44,024 nt of DNA from an uncultured Cyclobacteriaceae bacterium (GCA_937958005.1 CALGOB010000051.1:1-44024), one strand, 5' to 3'. Positions 26,825-36,349 are shown, counted from the first letter of the stretch. Notes: generated by a model from the letters alone, not told the origin. Program-made: numbers and translations.

Positions 26825-27373
26825 TTGGGTATCCTTGACTATATCGTCCTAGCAATTTTAGGCTTGGCAGCTTATAGAGGGTATAGAAGTGGATTAGTGA
26901 TTAGCATCATTTCTATGCTTTCTTTGTTTGTTGCCCTCATGGTATCTTTTCACCTGACAGGTACAGTAAGTAATTATTTTATTGAAACGTACCCTAAGCA
27001 AGAAGAATTAGTACCGATTGTAGTATTTGTTATACTGTTAATCATTGTTATTTTGTTGATCACTTTAGTGGGAAGAATACTTAAAAAGATTCTTGATTTA
27101 ACCCTGTTAGGGAGTTTTGATAACCTTGCTGGTGCTTTGTTTAGTATATTAAAATGGGCGTTTTTTTTAAGTGTCTTTCTTTGGGGTTTATCATATCTTA
27201 ATATTGTCATTTCAGAAAAATATGCCTCTGAATCAATATTATTGGTTTATATTGAACCAATGGCACCTTTTGTTTTTAATAACATTGGGAGCGTATTGCC
27301 TTTTATTGAAGACTTTATTAAGCCACTTAAACATATAGGAGAAGGTAGTTCAGAATATTTTACCATGATTTAG
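26825..27373 (+). CDS. cvpA: CvpA-family membrane protein (TTG start)
   Basis: A 182-residue inner-membrane protein with about four hydrophobic helices (roughly residues 4-20, 25-48, 60-82, 100-120). The opening GILDYIVLAILGLAAYRGYRSG is the hallmark of CvpA, named for colicin V production and linked elsewhere to envelope stress tolerance. The first in-frame ATG is about 34 residues in and would remove that signature, so I accept the TTG at 26825, directly after the yqeY stop. The C-terminal tail is short and cytoplasmic or periplasmic. Confidence 0.87.
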   Translation: MGILDYIVLAILGLAAYRGYRSGLVISIISMLSLFVALMVSFHLTGTVSNYFIETYPKQEELVPIVVFVILLIIVILLITLVGRILKKILDLTLLGSFDNLAGALFSILKWAFFLSVFLWGLSYLNIVISEKYASESILLVYIEPMAPFVFNNIGSVLPFIEDFIKPLKHIGEGSSEYFTMI

Positions 27374-27411
27374 TAGTTTTGACTAAATTGAAAATGAGAT
27401 TGGATTAGAGA

Positions 27412-28164
27412 ATGAAAATAAAACAAGCAGGAGAATACCAATATATTGATGAAGGAACAGGAAAAACGATTGTTCTTTTACATGGTTTATTTGGTGCTTT
27501 GAGCAATTGGGATGCAGTAGTAAAGAAGCTTTCTATGGAATACAGAGTTTTAATTCCTATGTTGCCAATATACGACATGCCGATTCGGAAAGCAGGCCTT
27601 GAAGGACTTACAAATTTTGTAGAGGGGTTCGTAAAAGAGTTATCTCTAAAGAACATGAACTTAATCGGTAATTCACTTGGAGGACATATAGCTTTGATCT
27701 ATACACTGCGGAACAGTGAGAAAGTTAAAAGTTTAATTTTGACAGGAAGCTCTGGGCTTTTTGAGGATTCCATGGGGGGATCTTTCCCTAAGAGGGGGAA
27801 TTATGACTATGTGAAAGAGAAGGTACAATATACTTTTTACGATCCAAAAACGGCTACTGATGAGTTAATACAAGAAGTTTTTGAAACTACCAAAAGTACT
27901 CCTAAATGCCTAAGGATAGTTGCTATTGCCAAGTCTGCGCAAAGAAATAACATGGCAACTGAAATTACTAAAATTAAATGCCCAACCCTATTGGTATGGG
28001 GATTAAATGATACGATTACCCCACCAATTACGGCGCATGAGTTTAATAGGTTGATTGAAAATTCGGAATTACATTTCATAGACAAATGCTGCCACGCGCC
28101 TATGATGGAACGTCCTGAAAAATTTAATAAAATCGCAGAAAGCTTCATAGCAAAACACGGATGA
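27412..28164 (+). CDS. Alpha/beta hydrolase
   Basis: A 250-residue serine hydrolase. LLHGLFGALSNWDAVVKKL (22-40) gives the oxyanion-hole motif, GNSLGG (86-91) the nucleophile S88, VWGLNDTITPP the acid D200, and KCCHAPMMERPEKF the catalytic H228. It is related to the esterase at 24843-25598 but too divergent to be a recent duplicate. The start of the next gene overlaps its stop by four bases (ATGA). TAGTTTTG at 27374-27381 also fits the -7 consensus and might provide a second start of transcription. The substrate is unknown. Confidence 0.88.
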   Translation: MKIKQAGEYQYIDEGTGKTIVLLHGLFGALSNWDAVVKKLSMEYRVLIPMLPIYDMPIRKAGLEGLTNFVEGFVKELSLKNMNLIGNSLGGHIALIYTLRNSEKVKSLILTGSSGLFEDSMGGSFPKRGNYDYVKEKVQYTFYDPKTATDELIQEVFETTKSTPKCLRIVAIAKSAQRNNMATEITKIKCPTLLVWGLNDTITPPITAHEFNRLIENSELHFIDKCCHAPMMERPEKFNKIAESFIAKHG

Positions 28165-28820
28165 TTGCACAAGAGCTTATAAATTATTTGATCCCACCAT
28201 TAAAAATTACTGACCCGGTTAGTAAGGTGAAGTTATGGATGAGGGAATTCAGGGTGTTTGAACTACCAGTAATAGAAGGAGAGCGATTTCTTGGGCTTAT
28301 TACTGATGAGAAGCTTGATGAGGTAGAAGAAGGAGAAGTGAAACAGTTCCTATTAGAAGGATCAACGGCTGTTGTAAACCAAAATCAGCACTATTATGAA
28401 ATATTGAGAGTGGCCAACAGAGAAGCAGTAAGTTTAGTAGCCATTATAGATGACTATAATAAATACTTGGGAGTAGTGGCGTTAGAAGATGTGGTAGAAG
28501 CTTTTTCACATACTTCTGCAGTAAGAAGCCCAGGATCTGTTATTGTTTTAACTTTAAATGCCATAGATTATTCGCTTTCAGAAATCAGTAGATTGATAGA
28601 GGAAAATGGTGTAAAAATATTGAGTTCATATGTTGTGTCAAATGACGAAGACCTTTCAAAAATAAAAGTCACCCTTAAGTTAAATGTGGATGAGATAAGC
28701 CATGTGACAGAAACTTTGAGAAGGTTTGGCTATTTGGTAGAGACCAATTTTCAAGAAAGCTCAAAGGATTCACAAGAGAGGGAGAGACTGGACAGTTTAC
28801 TTAATTATCTGAAATTGTAA
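28161..28820 (+). CDS. CBS-domain protein with C-terminal ACT-like region
   Basis: A 219-residue cytoplasmic protein. Residues 1-125 hold a pair of CBS motifs (SKVKLWMREFRVFELPVIEG and VSLVAIIDDYNKYLGVVALED), which in this family sense adenosyl nucleotides. Residues about 135-215 look ACT-like (GSVIVLTLNAIDYSLSEISR and a later VTETLRRFGYLVE). The arrangement resembles AcuB-type regulators. It sits between a hydrolase and nadK, 22 bases before nadK, and is a regular neighbour of nadK in Bacteroidota, so a regulatory link to NAD(P) or energy state is plausible but unproven. Confidence 0.85.
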   Translation: MIAQELINYLIPPLKITDPVSKVKLWMREFRVFELPVIEGERFLGLITDEKLDEVEEGEVKQFLLEGSTAVVNQNQHYYEILRVANREAVSLVAIIDDYNKYLGVVALEDVVEAFSHTSAVRSPGSVIVLTLNAIDYSLSEISRLIEENGVKILSSYVVSNDEDLSKIKVTLKLNVDEISHVTETLRRFGYLVETNFQESSKDSQERERLDSLLNYLKL

Positions 28821-28842
28821 TTTTCGATATATACTTAAGAGA

Positions 28843-29718
28843 ATGAAATTGTTGATTCATGGGAGAGGGTATTCTTCAGATACAATGCCCTTTATAAAGC
28901 AAGTTTTAGACTTTATATCAAAGCAAGGAAGTACAGTAATGCTTTCTGATAAATTTGTTAGCTTAAATAAAGATGCTGAAATTGATCTGAGTAATTATGC
29001 GACGTTTGACATGCATACAGATAAGTTGAAAGCGGATGCTGCAATTAGTTTAGGTGGGGACGGAACTCTTTTAGAAACACTTCTATATATAAGAGATGAA
29101 GAGATACCCATCATGGGAATTAACACTGGAAGACTTGGTTTTTTAGCGACTATTGCTAAGCAAGATATTGAAAATGCCCTTAATTGTCTTTATCAAGATA
29201 ATTATCAAAGTGATGAGAGAATGCTGATTCATTTAGATAGTAATATTGAATTATTTGATGGAGCAAATTTTGCCTTAAATGAATTTGCAATTACTAAAAA
29301 AGATACCTCATCTATGATAAACGTGAAGTGTTTCATAGACGGTCAACTGTTAAATTCCTATTGGGCGGATGGCTTAATGGTGTCAACCCCCACAGGGTCA
29401 ACGGGTTACTCATTATCGTGTGGCGGCCCACTAATGTTTCCAAATCAGGAGAACTTTATTATTACTCCTATAAGCCCACATAACTTAAATGTTAGGCCTT
29501 TGATTGTTTCTGACCTTTCAAATATGACCTTTCAGATAGAGAGTAGAAACCGTAACTTTTTGGTTTCACTAGATTCTCGGTCGGTTACTGTAGATAATAC
29601 GATAAAACTTTCGATAAAAAAAGAAATTTTTAAAGCAAAATTGATTAATTTAGCGAATTACAATTTCCCCGATGTACTTAGGAAAAAGTTAAATTGGGGA
29701 TTAGACTTAAGAAATTAA
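28843..29718 (+). CDS. nadK: NAD kinase
   Basis: Phosphorylates NAD to NADP in the cytoplasm. The 291-residue sequence contains the catalytic GGDGT motif (71-75), the NE pair at N146-E147 (NEFAI), and the conserved STPTGSTGYS loop (181-190). It is the hinge between the regulatory genes upstream and the outer-membrane assembly genes downstream. NADPH supply for envelope synthesis is a general link only. Confidence 0.96.
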   Translation: MKLLIHGRGYSSDTMPFIKQVLDFISKQGSTVMLSDKFVSLNKDAEIDLSNYATFDMHTDKLKADAAISLGGDGTLLETLLYIRDEEIPIMGINTGRLGFLATIAKQDIENALNCLYQDNYQSDERMLIHLDSNIELFDGANFALNEFAITKKDTSSMINVKCFIDGQLLNSYWADGLMVSTPTGSTGYSLSCGGPLMFPNQENFIITPISPHNLNVRPLIVSDLSNMTFQIESRNRNFLVSLDSRSVTVDNTIKLSIKKEIFKAKLINLANYNFPDVLRKKLNWGLDLRN

Positions 29719-29794
29719 ACAATTTGTTAACTCTTATTAAGCTACTGAGATTTGATTTTTTGTGTTATTTTGAGCATGTATAATTAGAGCAGTT

Positions 29795-30928
29795 ATGAAA
29801 AAACCTTTGTTATTGGTTTTATTTTTGTTGATGGTGGCAGTCCTTATTCCTGATGATGCTGAGGCACAGAGGAGAAGGAGAGGAAACAGATATAAAAGAA
29901 AAAGAAATAAGAATGTTACCCGTTACAAAGGTAACAGAAGAATACAAGGAAGGTTTAGGCCTTATAATTTTGTTTCACTTGGATTAAACGCAAGTAACTA
30001 TTTTGGGGATTTAGCCCCGCTTAATAGAAATGCTAGTGCCGATATAAGCTTTACTAGGCCTGGTATAGGAGTGTCATTTGGTAGAAGATTTAATTCACAT
30101 GCTTCAGCAAGGGCTAACCTTAATTACGTGAGATTAATTGCATCAGACTTTTCTGCAAACATAGATGGTGATATAGCTAGTGATGCAACAAGACATGCAA
30201 GAAATTTAAGTTTTAGAAATGATGTAATAGAGCTTAGCGCTATTTTTGATATAGACCTAATTGGTAATCAAGGAAGTTCCGCAGCGAGGGTTGCATTTAC
30301 TCCATTTGTGTTTGGAGGAATTGGATTTTTGTATCATAACCCACAAGGGCGTGTTCCTTTCTTTGATTTTCATGACCCAAATATAAACCTTACAGACCCT
30401 GGAGCATCTCCAGCTAGTGTACAAAGGTTTGAGAATGCTGGGGATTGGGTATCATTACGTCAGTTTGGTACTGAAGGTCAAAACATAGCAGGAAATGGGG
30501 TTGAGCCTTACAGTAATTTTCAATTGGCATTACCTATAGGAATTGGGTTTAAATTAAGATTGCCTGAAAACTTTGATGCTGCTATTGAATTTGGGTATAG
30601 AATCTTATTTTTCGATTACTTAGATGATGCTAGTGGTAGATTTATAGATTTGAATGAATTTGAGGATCCTTTGGCAAGAGCTTTCGCTGATAGAAGTTTG
30701 GAAAATATAGATATTATAAGTGAGCAACCCAGAGATATAAACAGGATAAATAGTATATCTAGAGTAGTTGCTGTACGAGATGCAAATGGAGCTCTCGTTT
30801 ATAGAACAAGATCTGAATTTGTTGAAGGAGGTATTAGAGGAACAAATAAAAACGATAGTTATTTCGTTACTCAAATAAAGCTCATCTATAACATAGGCGG
30901 TGTTAAGAAGAGAGCCAAGTTCAGGTAA
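29795..30928 (+). CDS. DUF6089-type outer-membrane beta-barrel protein (with basic N-terminal segment)
   Basis: A 377-residue exported protein with a signal peptide ending AEAQ. Directly after it comes a strikingly basic stretch (residues 26-55), including RRRRGNRYKRKRNKN, that may contact lipid A phosphates or peptidoglycan. The body matches DUF6089 proteins: SLGLNASNYFGDLAPL, then PGIGVSFGRRF, then TPFVFGGIGFLYHNP, then a C-terminal barrel strand YFVTQIKLIYNI. It is probably an 8- to 12-strand outer-membrane barrel. A second family member follows nine bases after its stop, ahead of uppS and bamA. Confidence 0.85.
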   Translation: MKKPLLLVLFLLMVAVLIPDDAEAQRRRRGNRYKRKRNKNVTRYKGNRRIQGRFRPYNFVSLGLNASNYFGDLAPLNRNASADISFTRPGIGVSFGRRFNSHASARANLNYVRLIASDFSANIDGDIASDATRHARNLSFRNDVIELSAIFDIDLIGNQGSSAARVAFTPFVFGGIGFLYHNPQGRVPFFDFHDPNINLTDPGASPASVQRFENAGDWVSLRQFGTEGQNIAGNGVEPYSNFQLALPIGIGFKLRLPENFDAAIEFGYRILFFDYLDDASGRFIDLNEFEDPLARAFADRSLENIDIISEQPRDINRINSISRVVAVRDANGALVYRTRSEFVEGGIRGTNKNDSYFVTQIKLIYNIGGVKKRAKFR

Positions 30929-30937
30929 CCTTATATA

Positions 30938-31663
30938 ATGAAAAATATTATAATTCGAAAAACATATCTAAAGAGGTTCATTGTAGCCTCTTTATTTTTT
31001 TTAACAACCCTGTCTCTTAAAGGCCAGTTCATAGAATACGGTGGAGGAATAGGGGCTCTTAATTATTCAGGAGATCTTATTAGAGGTTTTCAGGTGAGCA
31101 ATGCAAAATTAGGGCTTACAGGTGTTTATAGATTAAACTTTAGTAACGCGGTCAGTACAAGGCTTTCATTGACATATGGGGGTCTTCAAGGAAGTGATCA
31201 GAGACCTATTGATGCTTTTGGTAGGCAGCGAGACTTTTCATTTGACGCAAATATATTGGAGTTTTCAAGTGCCTTCGAATATTATTTTTTGGATTTTAAA
31301 GGTAAACATGCGCAGGTTAATTGGTCTCCTTATGTATTTGGGGGATTTGCATTGTTTAGAATCTATGGCCGTGATTTTAGAGAAAGAAATTATAGTTCAA
31401 TTCAACCTTCTATTCCATTTGGATTAGGGTTTAAGTATTTAATCAATAGAGATTTTGCCTTGAGTTTGGAGTATGGTGCCAGAAAAACCTTTTTTGATCG
31501 GTTAGATGATTTGGAAGATGGAGATCCAAATGTAAAGGATTTTCAATTTGGTAATCCAAATGATCAAGATTGGTATCATTTTGTAGGCATTACTTTTACA
31601 ATAATCATTAGGGATATACCTTGTCCATTCCCTTATATCCCTAATAATTCAATATATAGGTGA
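30938..31663 (+). CDS. DUF6089-type outer-membrane beta-barrel protein
   Basis: A 241-residue exported protein (signal peptide with SLKGQ cleavage). The barrel signature is visible: FIEYGGGIGALNYSGDLI, then NWSPYVFGGFALFRIYG, then a terminal aromatic strand DWYHFVGITFTIII. It is shorter than its neighbour and lacks the basic segment. The two are tandem paralogues, and their position between nadK and uppS is usual in this phylum. The role in the outer membrane is not established. The start is an ATG nine bases after the preceding stop. Confidence 0.84.
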   Translation: MKNIIIRKTYLKRFIVASLFFLTTLSLKGQFIEYGGGIGALNYSGDLIRGFQVSNAKLGLTGVYRLNFSNAVSTRLSLTYGGLQGSDQRPIDAFGRQRDFSFDANILEFSSAFEYYFLDFKGKHAQVNWSPYVFGGFALFRIYGRDFRERNYSSIQPSIPFGLGFKYLINRDFALSLEYGARKTFFDRLDDLEDGDPNVKDFQFGNPNDQDWYHFVGITFTIIIRDIPCPFPYIPNNSIYR

Positions 31664-31763
31664 TATAGCCTAAATTCTTTCTGGAAAAGTCTAAAAAAAG
31701 TGGCAAATTTGCAAGCTGTAAATAGTATAGATTTTTATATTAAATGTAAAGCGGCTTCTTGAT

Positions 31764-32483
31764 ATGAGTAACTTACCCTCACATGTAGCAATCATAATGG
31801 ATGGGAATGGTCGATGGGCAAAAAAGAAGGGTGCTGCCAGAATATTTGGCCATAGAAATGCCATCACTGCTGTAAGAGATTGTACAGAGTTTTGTGCAGA
31901 GAAAGAAATTAAGTATCTGACACTTTATGCTTTTTCTACTGAAAATTGGAGTCGCCCTAAAGAGGAGGTCAAGGGGCTGATGATGTTATTGGTTTCTACC
32001 ATTAAAGATGAATTGCCAACCTTGCAAAAGAATAACGTAAGGCTAAAAGCAATAGGTGATTTAAGTCTTTTACCTGACAAGACACAGAATAGCTTAAACA
32101 AGGCGATAGAGCATACTTCCACTAATACTGGTTTGACATTAATATTAGCTTTAAATTACAGTGGGAGGTGGGATATTACCCAAGCGATGAAAAAAATTGC
32201 GAAATCTATAGAAGTTGGTGAGCTGTCAGCAAACCAATTAGATGAAAATATCATTAGTAATTATATGGATACCTCTGGGGTTCCAGATCCTGAGTTGTTA
32301 ATCAGGACGAGTGGAGAGATGAGAATAAGTAATTTCCTGCTTTGGCAGATGGCTTATACTGAACTCTTTTTTACGGATGTTCTTTGGCCTGATTTCAGGA
32401 AAGCGCATCTGGATGAAGCAATTTCTTCTTACCAGAAAAGGGAAAGAAGGTTTGGAATGACAAGTGAACAAGTGAAGATATAG
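31764..32483 (+). CDS. uppS: Undecaprenyl diphosphate synthase (isoprenyl transferase)
   Basis: Builds the C55 lipid carrier for peptidoglycan and O-antigen synthesis by adding isopentenyl units to farnesyl diphosphate. The signature IIMDGNGRWAKKKG (10-23) contains the catalytic D13 and the G-N-G-R diphosphate loop. LTLYAFSTENWSRPKEEV and LIRTSGEMRISNFLLWQ are the other conserved blocks, so all hallmarks are present in 239 residues. Its stop overlaps or touches the bamA start, so the two are coupled. TTTG at 31708 and TAGATTTT at 31728 are weak promoter candidates. Confidence 0.97.
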   Translation: MSNLPSHVAIIMDGNGRWAKKKGAARIFGHRNAITAVRDCTEFCAEKEIKYLTLYAFSTENWSRPKEEVKGLMMLLVSTIKDELPTLQKNNVRLKAIGDLSLLPDKTQNSLNKAIEHTSTNTGLTLILALNYSGRWDITQAMKKIAKSIEVGELSANQLDENIISNYMDTSGVPDPELLIRTSGEMRISNFLLWQMAYTELFFTDVLWPDFRKAHLDEAISSYQKRERRFGMTSEQVKI

Positions 32484-32485
32484 TG

Positions 32486-35110
32486 ATGAAGAACGTTTTA
32501 CTATCAGTAATTATATTGATAACAATTTTTACTGCAAGTGACCTGAGTGCACAAGTAAGTGAGATTAATTATGGAAACCCTAAAGAGTATGAAATAGCAG
32601 AAATCTCTGTGGAGGGCTCTCAGTTTCTGGATAATGTTGCTTTAATATCTTTATCAGGGCTTAAGGTCGGAGATAAAATTAAGGTGCCTGGTGATGATGT
32701 AAGCAGCGCCATAAAAAAGTTATGGAAACAAGGAATCATCGGAAACGTAGAAGTTTTTGCCTCTAAAATTGAAAATGGGAAGATTTGGTTGACGATAAAA
32801 TTAACTGAAAGACCCCGTTTGACTAAGTTTATTTTTGAAGGAGTAAATAAGTCTGATGAAGGGTCTCTAAATGATAAAGTAAATTTAATTAAGGGGAAAG
32901 TATTAACCGATGCAATTGTTAAGAATGCTGAGACTGCGGTAAAGAGATACTTTATTGGAAAAGGTTTTCTTAATGTGGAAGTTGAGGTTAATCAGATCAC
33001 TGATAGTTTACTAAGAAATAGCGTACAACTAAAAATAGATGTAAATAAAGGTAGAAAAGTAAAGATCAATAATATTTCATTTAGTGGAAATGAAAATTTT
33101 GCTGATGCTAAGCTGAGGAGTAAAATGAAAGGGACTGGAGAGATCCCTAAAATCAGAATTCATAAGACTATAATTGCAAAGGCACTAAGCCTTTTTAAAC
33201 CAAAGAATGCCAAGGAATTTTTAACGAAATCCTATAAAGTTGAAAAGCTTGATTTCAAAGAGTTTATGAGTGATAACTTGAATGTTAATTTTTTCAAAGC
33301 AAATAAATTCATTCAGTCTGACTTTGACGATGACAAAGAATCTTTAGTCACTTTTTATAATAGTAAGGGATATAGAGATGCTAAAGTAGTTACAGATTCC
33401 GTGTATAGTGTAAGTAACCGATTCCTAGACATAAATGTTACTGTTGACCCTGGAAAGAAATATTATTTCGGAGATATTAATTGGGAAGGTAACTTTATTC
33501 ATAAAGATGATATTTTAGATAGGATCTTAGCAATTAAGAAAGGAGATGTATATGACTTGGAACTGGTGAATAGGAAGTTGAATTTTAACCCACAAGGGGC
33601 AGATATTAGTGCATTGTACCTTGATAACGGTTATTTGTTTTTTAGAGTAGAACCAGTAGAAGTAGGAGTTAATGGTGATTCTGTAAATTTAGAAATGAGG
33701 ATTTTTGAAGGTGCTCAAGCCACTATTGATAAGGTTTATATTACTGGAAATGACCGTACAAATGATCATGTTATTTTAAGAGAGTTGAGAACGTTACCAG
33801 GAGATAAATTTAGTAGGGCCGCATTGATCAGAACTCAGCGAGAACTGTCACAATTAGGCTATTTTGATCCTGAAAAAGTAAACCCTGTCCCTATTCCGAA
33901 TCCAGCAAATGAGACTGTTGATATAGAATGGCAGCTTGAAGAGAAGCCAAGTGATCAAGTCCAATTATCAGGTGGTTGGGGTGGTTTCTTTGGGTTTGTG
34001 GGAACTGTAGGGTTACAGTTTAATAACTTTTCATTAAGGAATATACCAAAATTTGATAAATGGAGGCCTTTACCAATTGGGGATGGACAAAAATTAGGAC
34101 TTAGTATTCAAGCAAACGGTAGAAGATTCCAGAGTTATAATTTTAGTTTTTCAGAGCCATGGTTAGGTGGTAGAAAGAGAAATTCATTTGGTGTGAATTA
34201 TAATTTCTCCGTGCAAAGAAACTTAGACCCTAGAACGAATGATACGGTAGGATCTTTGAAAGTATCAGGGATAACTGTTTCTCTCGGAAGAAGTGTTAAA
34301 TGGCCCGATGACTTTTTTACAGTGAGTAATTCTATTTCATATTTGAGATATTCCCTTTTTAGGTTTGGTCAAACACTTGGGTTTTCAACTGGAGACGCTA
34401 ACAGTATAACTTTTAATACAACCATTGCAAGAAACAGTATTGATCGACCAATGTTCCCAAGTACTGGATCTCAAATTTCCTTGAATGTAGCACTTACACC
34501 ACCTTATTCTTTATGGCGAAATATTGATTTTGAGACTGCTGACAATGCAACTAGGTTTAAATTGATAGAATATCATAAGTGGAATTTTGATTTAAAGTAC
34601 TATCTGAAGATTGCCAAAAACTTGGTTTTAGCTCCACGTGCCCACTTTGGTTTTATAGGAGGTTATACACAAAGAGCTGGTATCGGGCCATTTGAAAGAT
34701 TTCAATTGGGCGGTGACGGTTTGACTGGACAAAACTTCCTACTAGGTACAGATATTATCGGATTAAGAGGTTATGAAAACAATTCTATAGTTCCTAGAGA
34801 TCAAGAGACTCAAATTGATGGTGGTATTGCTTTTAATAAATTTGTATTGGAATTAAGGTATTTAGTTTCTCCTAATCCTGCAGCTACCATTTATGTTCAA
34901 TTATTTGCCGAGGCAGGAAATAATTGGAATGACTTCAGAGAGTTTAATCCATATGATCAATTTAGGTCAGCAGGTGCTGGTGTAAGAATCTTTATGCCTG
35001 CATTTGGATTACTAGGCCTTGATTGGGGTTATGGCTTTGATAGGTTGCCTGGACAACCAGAAATTAGTGGGGCACAGTTCCATTTTTCTATTGGCCAACA
35101 AATCAGGTAA
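32486..35110 (+). CDS. bamA: Outer-membrane protein assembly factor BamA
   Basis: Inserts beta-barrel proteins into the outer membrane. The 874-residue protein starts with a signal peptide (ends DLSAQ) and a series of POTRA domains over about residues 30-470 (I-S-V-E-G-S-Q-F, F-E-G-V-N-K-S-D, NISFSGNENF, INWEGNFIHKDD, VYITGNDRTND). The C-terminal Omp85 barrel contains the L6-loop-type motif LRGYENNS and ends in the aromatic-rich strand HFSIGQQIR. I prefer the ATG at 32486; a GTG at 32483 overlaps the uppS stop and would add one residue. Skp chaperones follow, as is usual. Confidence 0.96.
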   Translation: MKNVLLSVIILITIFTASDLSAQVSEINYGNPKEYEIAEISVEGSQFLDNVALISLSGLKVGDKIKVPGDDVSSAIKKLWKQGIIGNVEVFASKIENGKIWLTIKLTERPRLTKFIFEGVNKSDEGSLNDKVNLIKGKVLTDAIVKNAETAVKRYFIGKGFLNVEVEVNQITDSLLRNSVQLKIDVNKGRKVKINNISFSGNENFADAKLRSKMKGTGEIPKIRIHKTIIAKALSLFKPKNAKEFLTKSYKVEKLDFKEFMSDNLNVNFFKANKFIQSDFDDDKESLVTFYNSKGYRDAKVVTDSVYSVSNRFLDINVTVDPGKKYYFGDINWEGNFIHKDDILDRILAIKKGDVYDLELVNRKLNFNPQGADISALYLDNGYLFFRVEPVEVGVNGDSVNLEMRIFEGAQATIDKVYITGNDRTNDHVILRELRTLPGDKFSRAALIRTQRELSQLGYFDPEKVNPVPIPNPANETVDIEWQLEEKPSDQVQLSGGWGGFFGFVGTVGLQFNNFSLRNIPKFDKWRPLPIGDGQKLGLSIQANGRRFQSYNFSFSEPWLGGRKRNSFGVNYNFSVQRNLDPRTNDTVGSLKVSGITVSLGRSVKWPDDFFTVSNSISYLRYSLFRFGQTLGFSTGDANSITFNTTIARNSIDRPMFPSTGSQISLNVALTPPYSLWRNIDFETADNATRFKLIEYHKWNFDLKYYLKIAKNLVLAPRAHFGFIGGYTQRAGIGPFERFQLGGDGLTGQNFLLGTDIIGLRGYENNSIVPRDQETQIDGGIAFNKFVLELRYLVSPNPAATIYVQLFAEAGNNWNDFREFNPYDQFRSAGAGVRIFMPAFGLLGLDWGYGFDRLPGQPEISGAQFHFSIGQQIR

Positions 35111-35202
35111 TGAAAATAATAGTATTAAATGTCAATATCATAAACAATATTTGGGACGTTATTTAGTTTTTAGATAATTTCACATACCCTAATAATTTGA
35201 AG

Positions 35203-35739
35203 ATGAAAAATATTGGCATAATCATTGGTATACTTTTCTTAGTAAATAATTATACTTTTGCACAGAAATTCGGATATGTTGATTCTGACTATATCTTAAA
35301 TAAGATGCCAGAATATGCAGAAGCCCAGTCTGAGATAGATAAATTATCTCAACAATGGGAGAATGAAGTCAAGGACTTATACAAACAAGTAGAAGCTCTT
35401 GAAGCAAAATTAAAAGCCGAAGAAGTACTTCTCACTAAAGAGATGAGAGTTGAAAGAGAATCTGACATCGATCAAAAGTGGTTGGAAGTTAAAGATTATC
35501 AGAAAAAAGTTTTTGGTTTTGAAGGGTTATTCTTTTTAAAGAAAAAGGAACTAATTAAACCCATACAAGATAAAGTATTTGAAGCGGTAGAAAAGGTTGC
35601 CAAAGGTAATCGACTACAAATAGTTTTTGACAAGTCAGGTGACTTAGTCATGATTTATACGGATCCAATTCATGACTATACAGACTTTGTTCTTGAAGAA
35701 CTAGGTCTTGGTGATCAGAATGATACCGTGAGTAACTAA
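35203..35739 (+). CDS. OmpH/Skp-family periplasmic chaperone
   Basis: A 178-residue exported chaperone (signal peptide ends NYTFAQ). It has the Skp opening FGYVDSDYILNKMPEYAEAQ, then a long coiled coil (about 40-120) rich in Lys, Glu and Gln, and a C-terminal beta strand pair IQIVFDKSG/LVMIYTD. Such trimeric chaperones escort unfolded outer-membrane proteins to BamA, encoded just upstream. The ATG at 35203 is preferred; a TTG two codons upstream is also possible. It is the first of two tandem paralogues. Confidence 0.92.
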   Translation: MKNIGIIIGILFLVNNYTFAQKFGYVDSDYILNKMPEYAEAQSEIDKLSQQWENEVKDLYKQVEALEAKLKAEEVLLTKEMRVERESDIDQKWLEVKDYQKKVFGFEGLFFLKKKELIKPIQDKVFEAVEKVAKGNRLQIVFDKSGDLVMIYTDPIHDYTDFVLEELGLGDQNDTVSN

Positions 35740-35767
35740 ATTTTGAATTGATTAAATACAATTAGAT

Positions 35768-36292
35768 ATGAAAATTAAATTATTTACAATAGTAGCAGGT
35801 TTGATGCTATTGTCATTTGTAGCGGAGGCGCAAAGCCCTAAAATTGGATATGTGAAACTTGAAGCTTTATTTGCATTATGGCCAGATGCTAAGCAAGCAG
35901 ACACTGATTTAAAAGATTATGAAGCAAATCTTGGCAGACAGTTACAAGCTAAAGAGAAAGATCTTCAAGCTAAATACCAAACCTACCAACAAAACGGTCC
36001 ATCTATGGATCAACTAGCACGTCAAGATGCTGAAGCAGAATTGCAAAGTATGCAAACTAGGATTCAGCAGTTTGCATCAAACGCACAGCAGTCAATCGCT
36101 CAAAAGAACCAAACTTTGGTAGAGCCTTTGCAGAAAAAGCTAAAAGAGACTATTGATCAGGTAGCAAAGGAAAATGGATTTACACATGTATTTACTTATG
36201 GAAGTGCATTAATATTCACCTCAGATGCTGGTGGTGATCTTTCTCCTAAAGTAGCTCAGAAATTAGGGTTCACTTACAGTGACCCACAGTAA
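35768..36292 (+). CDS. OmpH/Skp-family periplasmic chaperone
   Basis: The second Skp paralogue, 174 residues, with a signal peptide ending VAEAQ. It has IGYVKLEALFALWPDAKQAD at the start and a Gln-rich coiled coil (about 50-125, such as QLQAKEKDLQAKYQTYQQ), ending in FTHVFTYGSALIFTSD. It should also hold unfolded barrel proteins. Having two copies with different charge in the tentacle region (Lys/Glu in the first, Gln in the second) may reflect different client sets. It closes the envelope operon at a strong terminator. Confidence 0.92.
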   Translation: MKIKLFTIVAGLMLLSFVAEAQSPKIGYVKLEALFALWPDAKQADTDLKDYEANLGRQLQAKEKDLQAKYQTYQQNGPSMDQLARQDAEAELQSMQTRIQQFASNAQQSIAQKNQTLVEPLQKKLKETIDQVAKENGFTHVFTYGSALIFTSDAGGDLSPKVAQKLGFTYSDPQ

Positions 36293-36318
36293 GATATCAT
36301 AAAATACTTTAAAGTTTT

Positions 36319-36349
36319 AAAAGCCATTAGCTTCATGCTAATGGCTTTT
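36319..36349 (+). terminator. Strong intrinsic terminator after skp pair
   Basis: A 13-bp perfect stem AAAAGCCATTAGC (36319-36331) and GCTAATGGCTTTT (36337-36349) with loop TTCAT, continuing into T residues. It has the same loop length and stem length as the terminator at 15310. It ends the plus-strand run that starts at yqeY. Confidence 0.93.

Noticed and set aside
24843-28164. Two alpha/beta hydrolases as a recent duplication
   Set aside because: The catalytic motifs align but the sequences are otherwise very different, so they are separate members of the superfamily.
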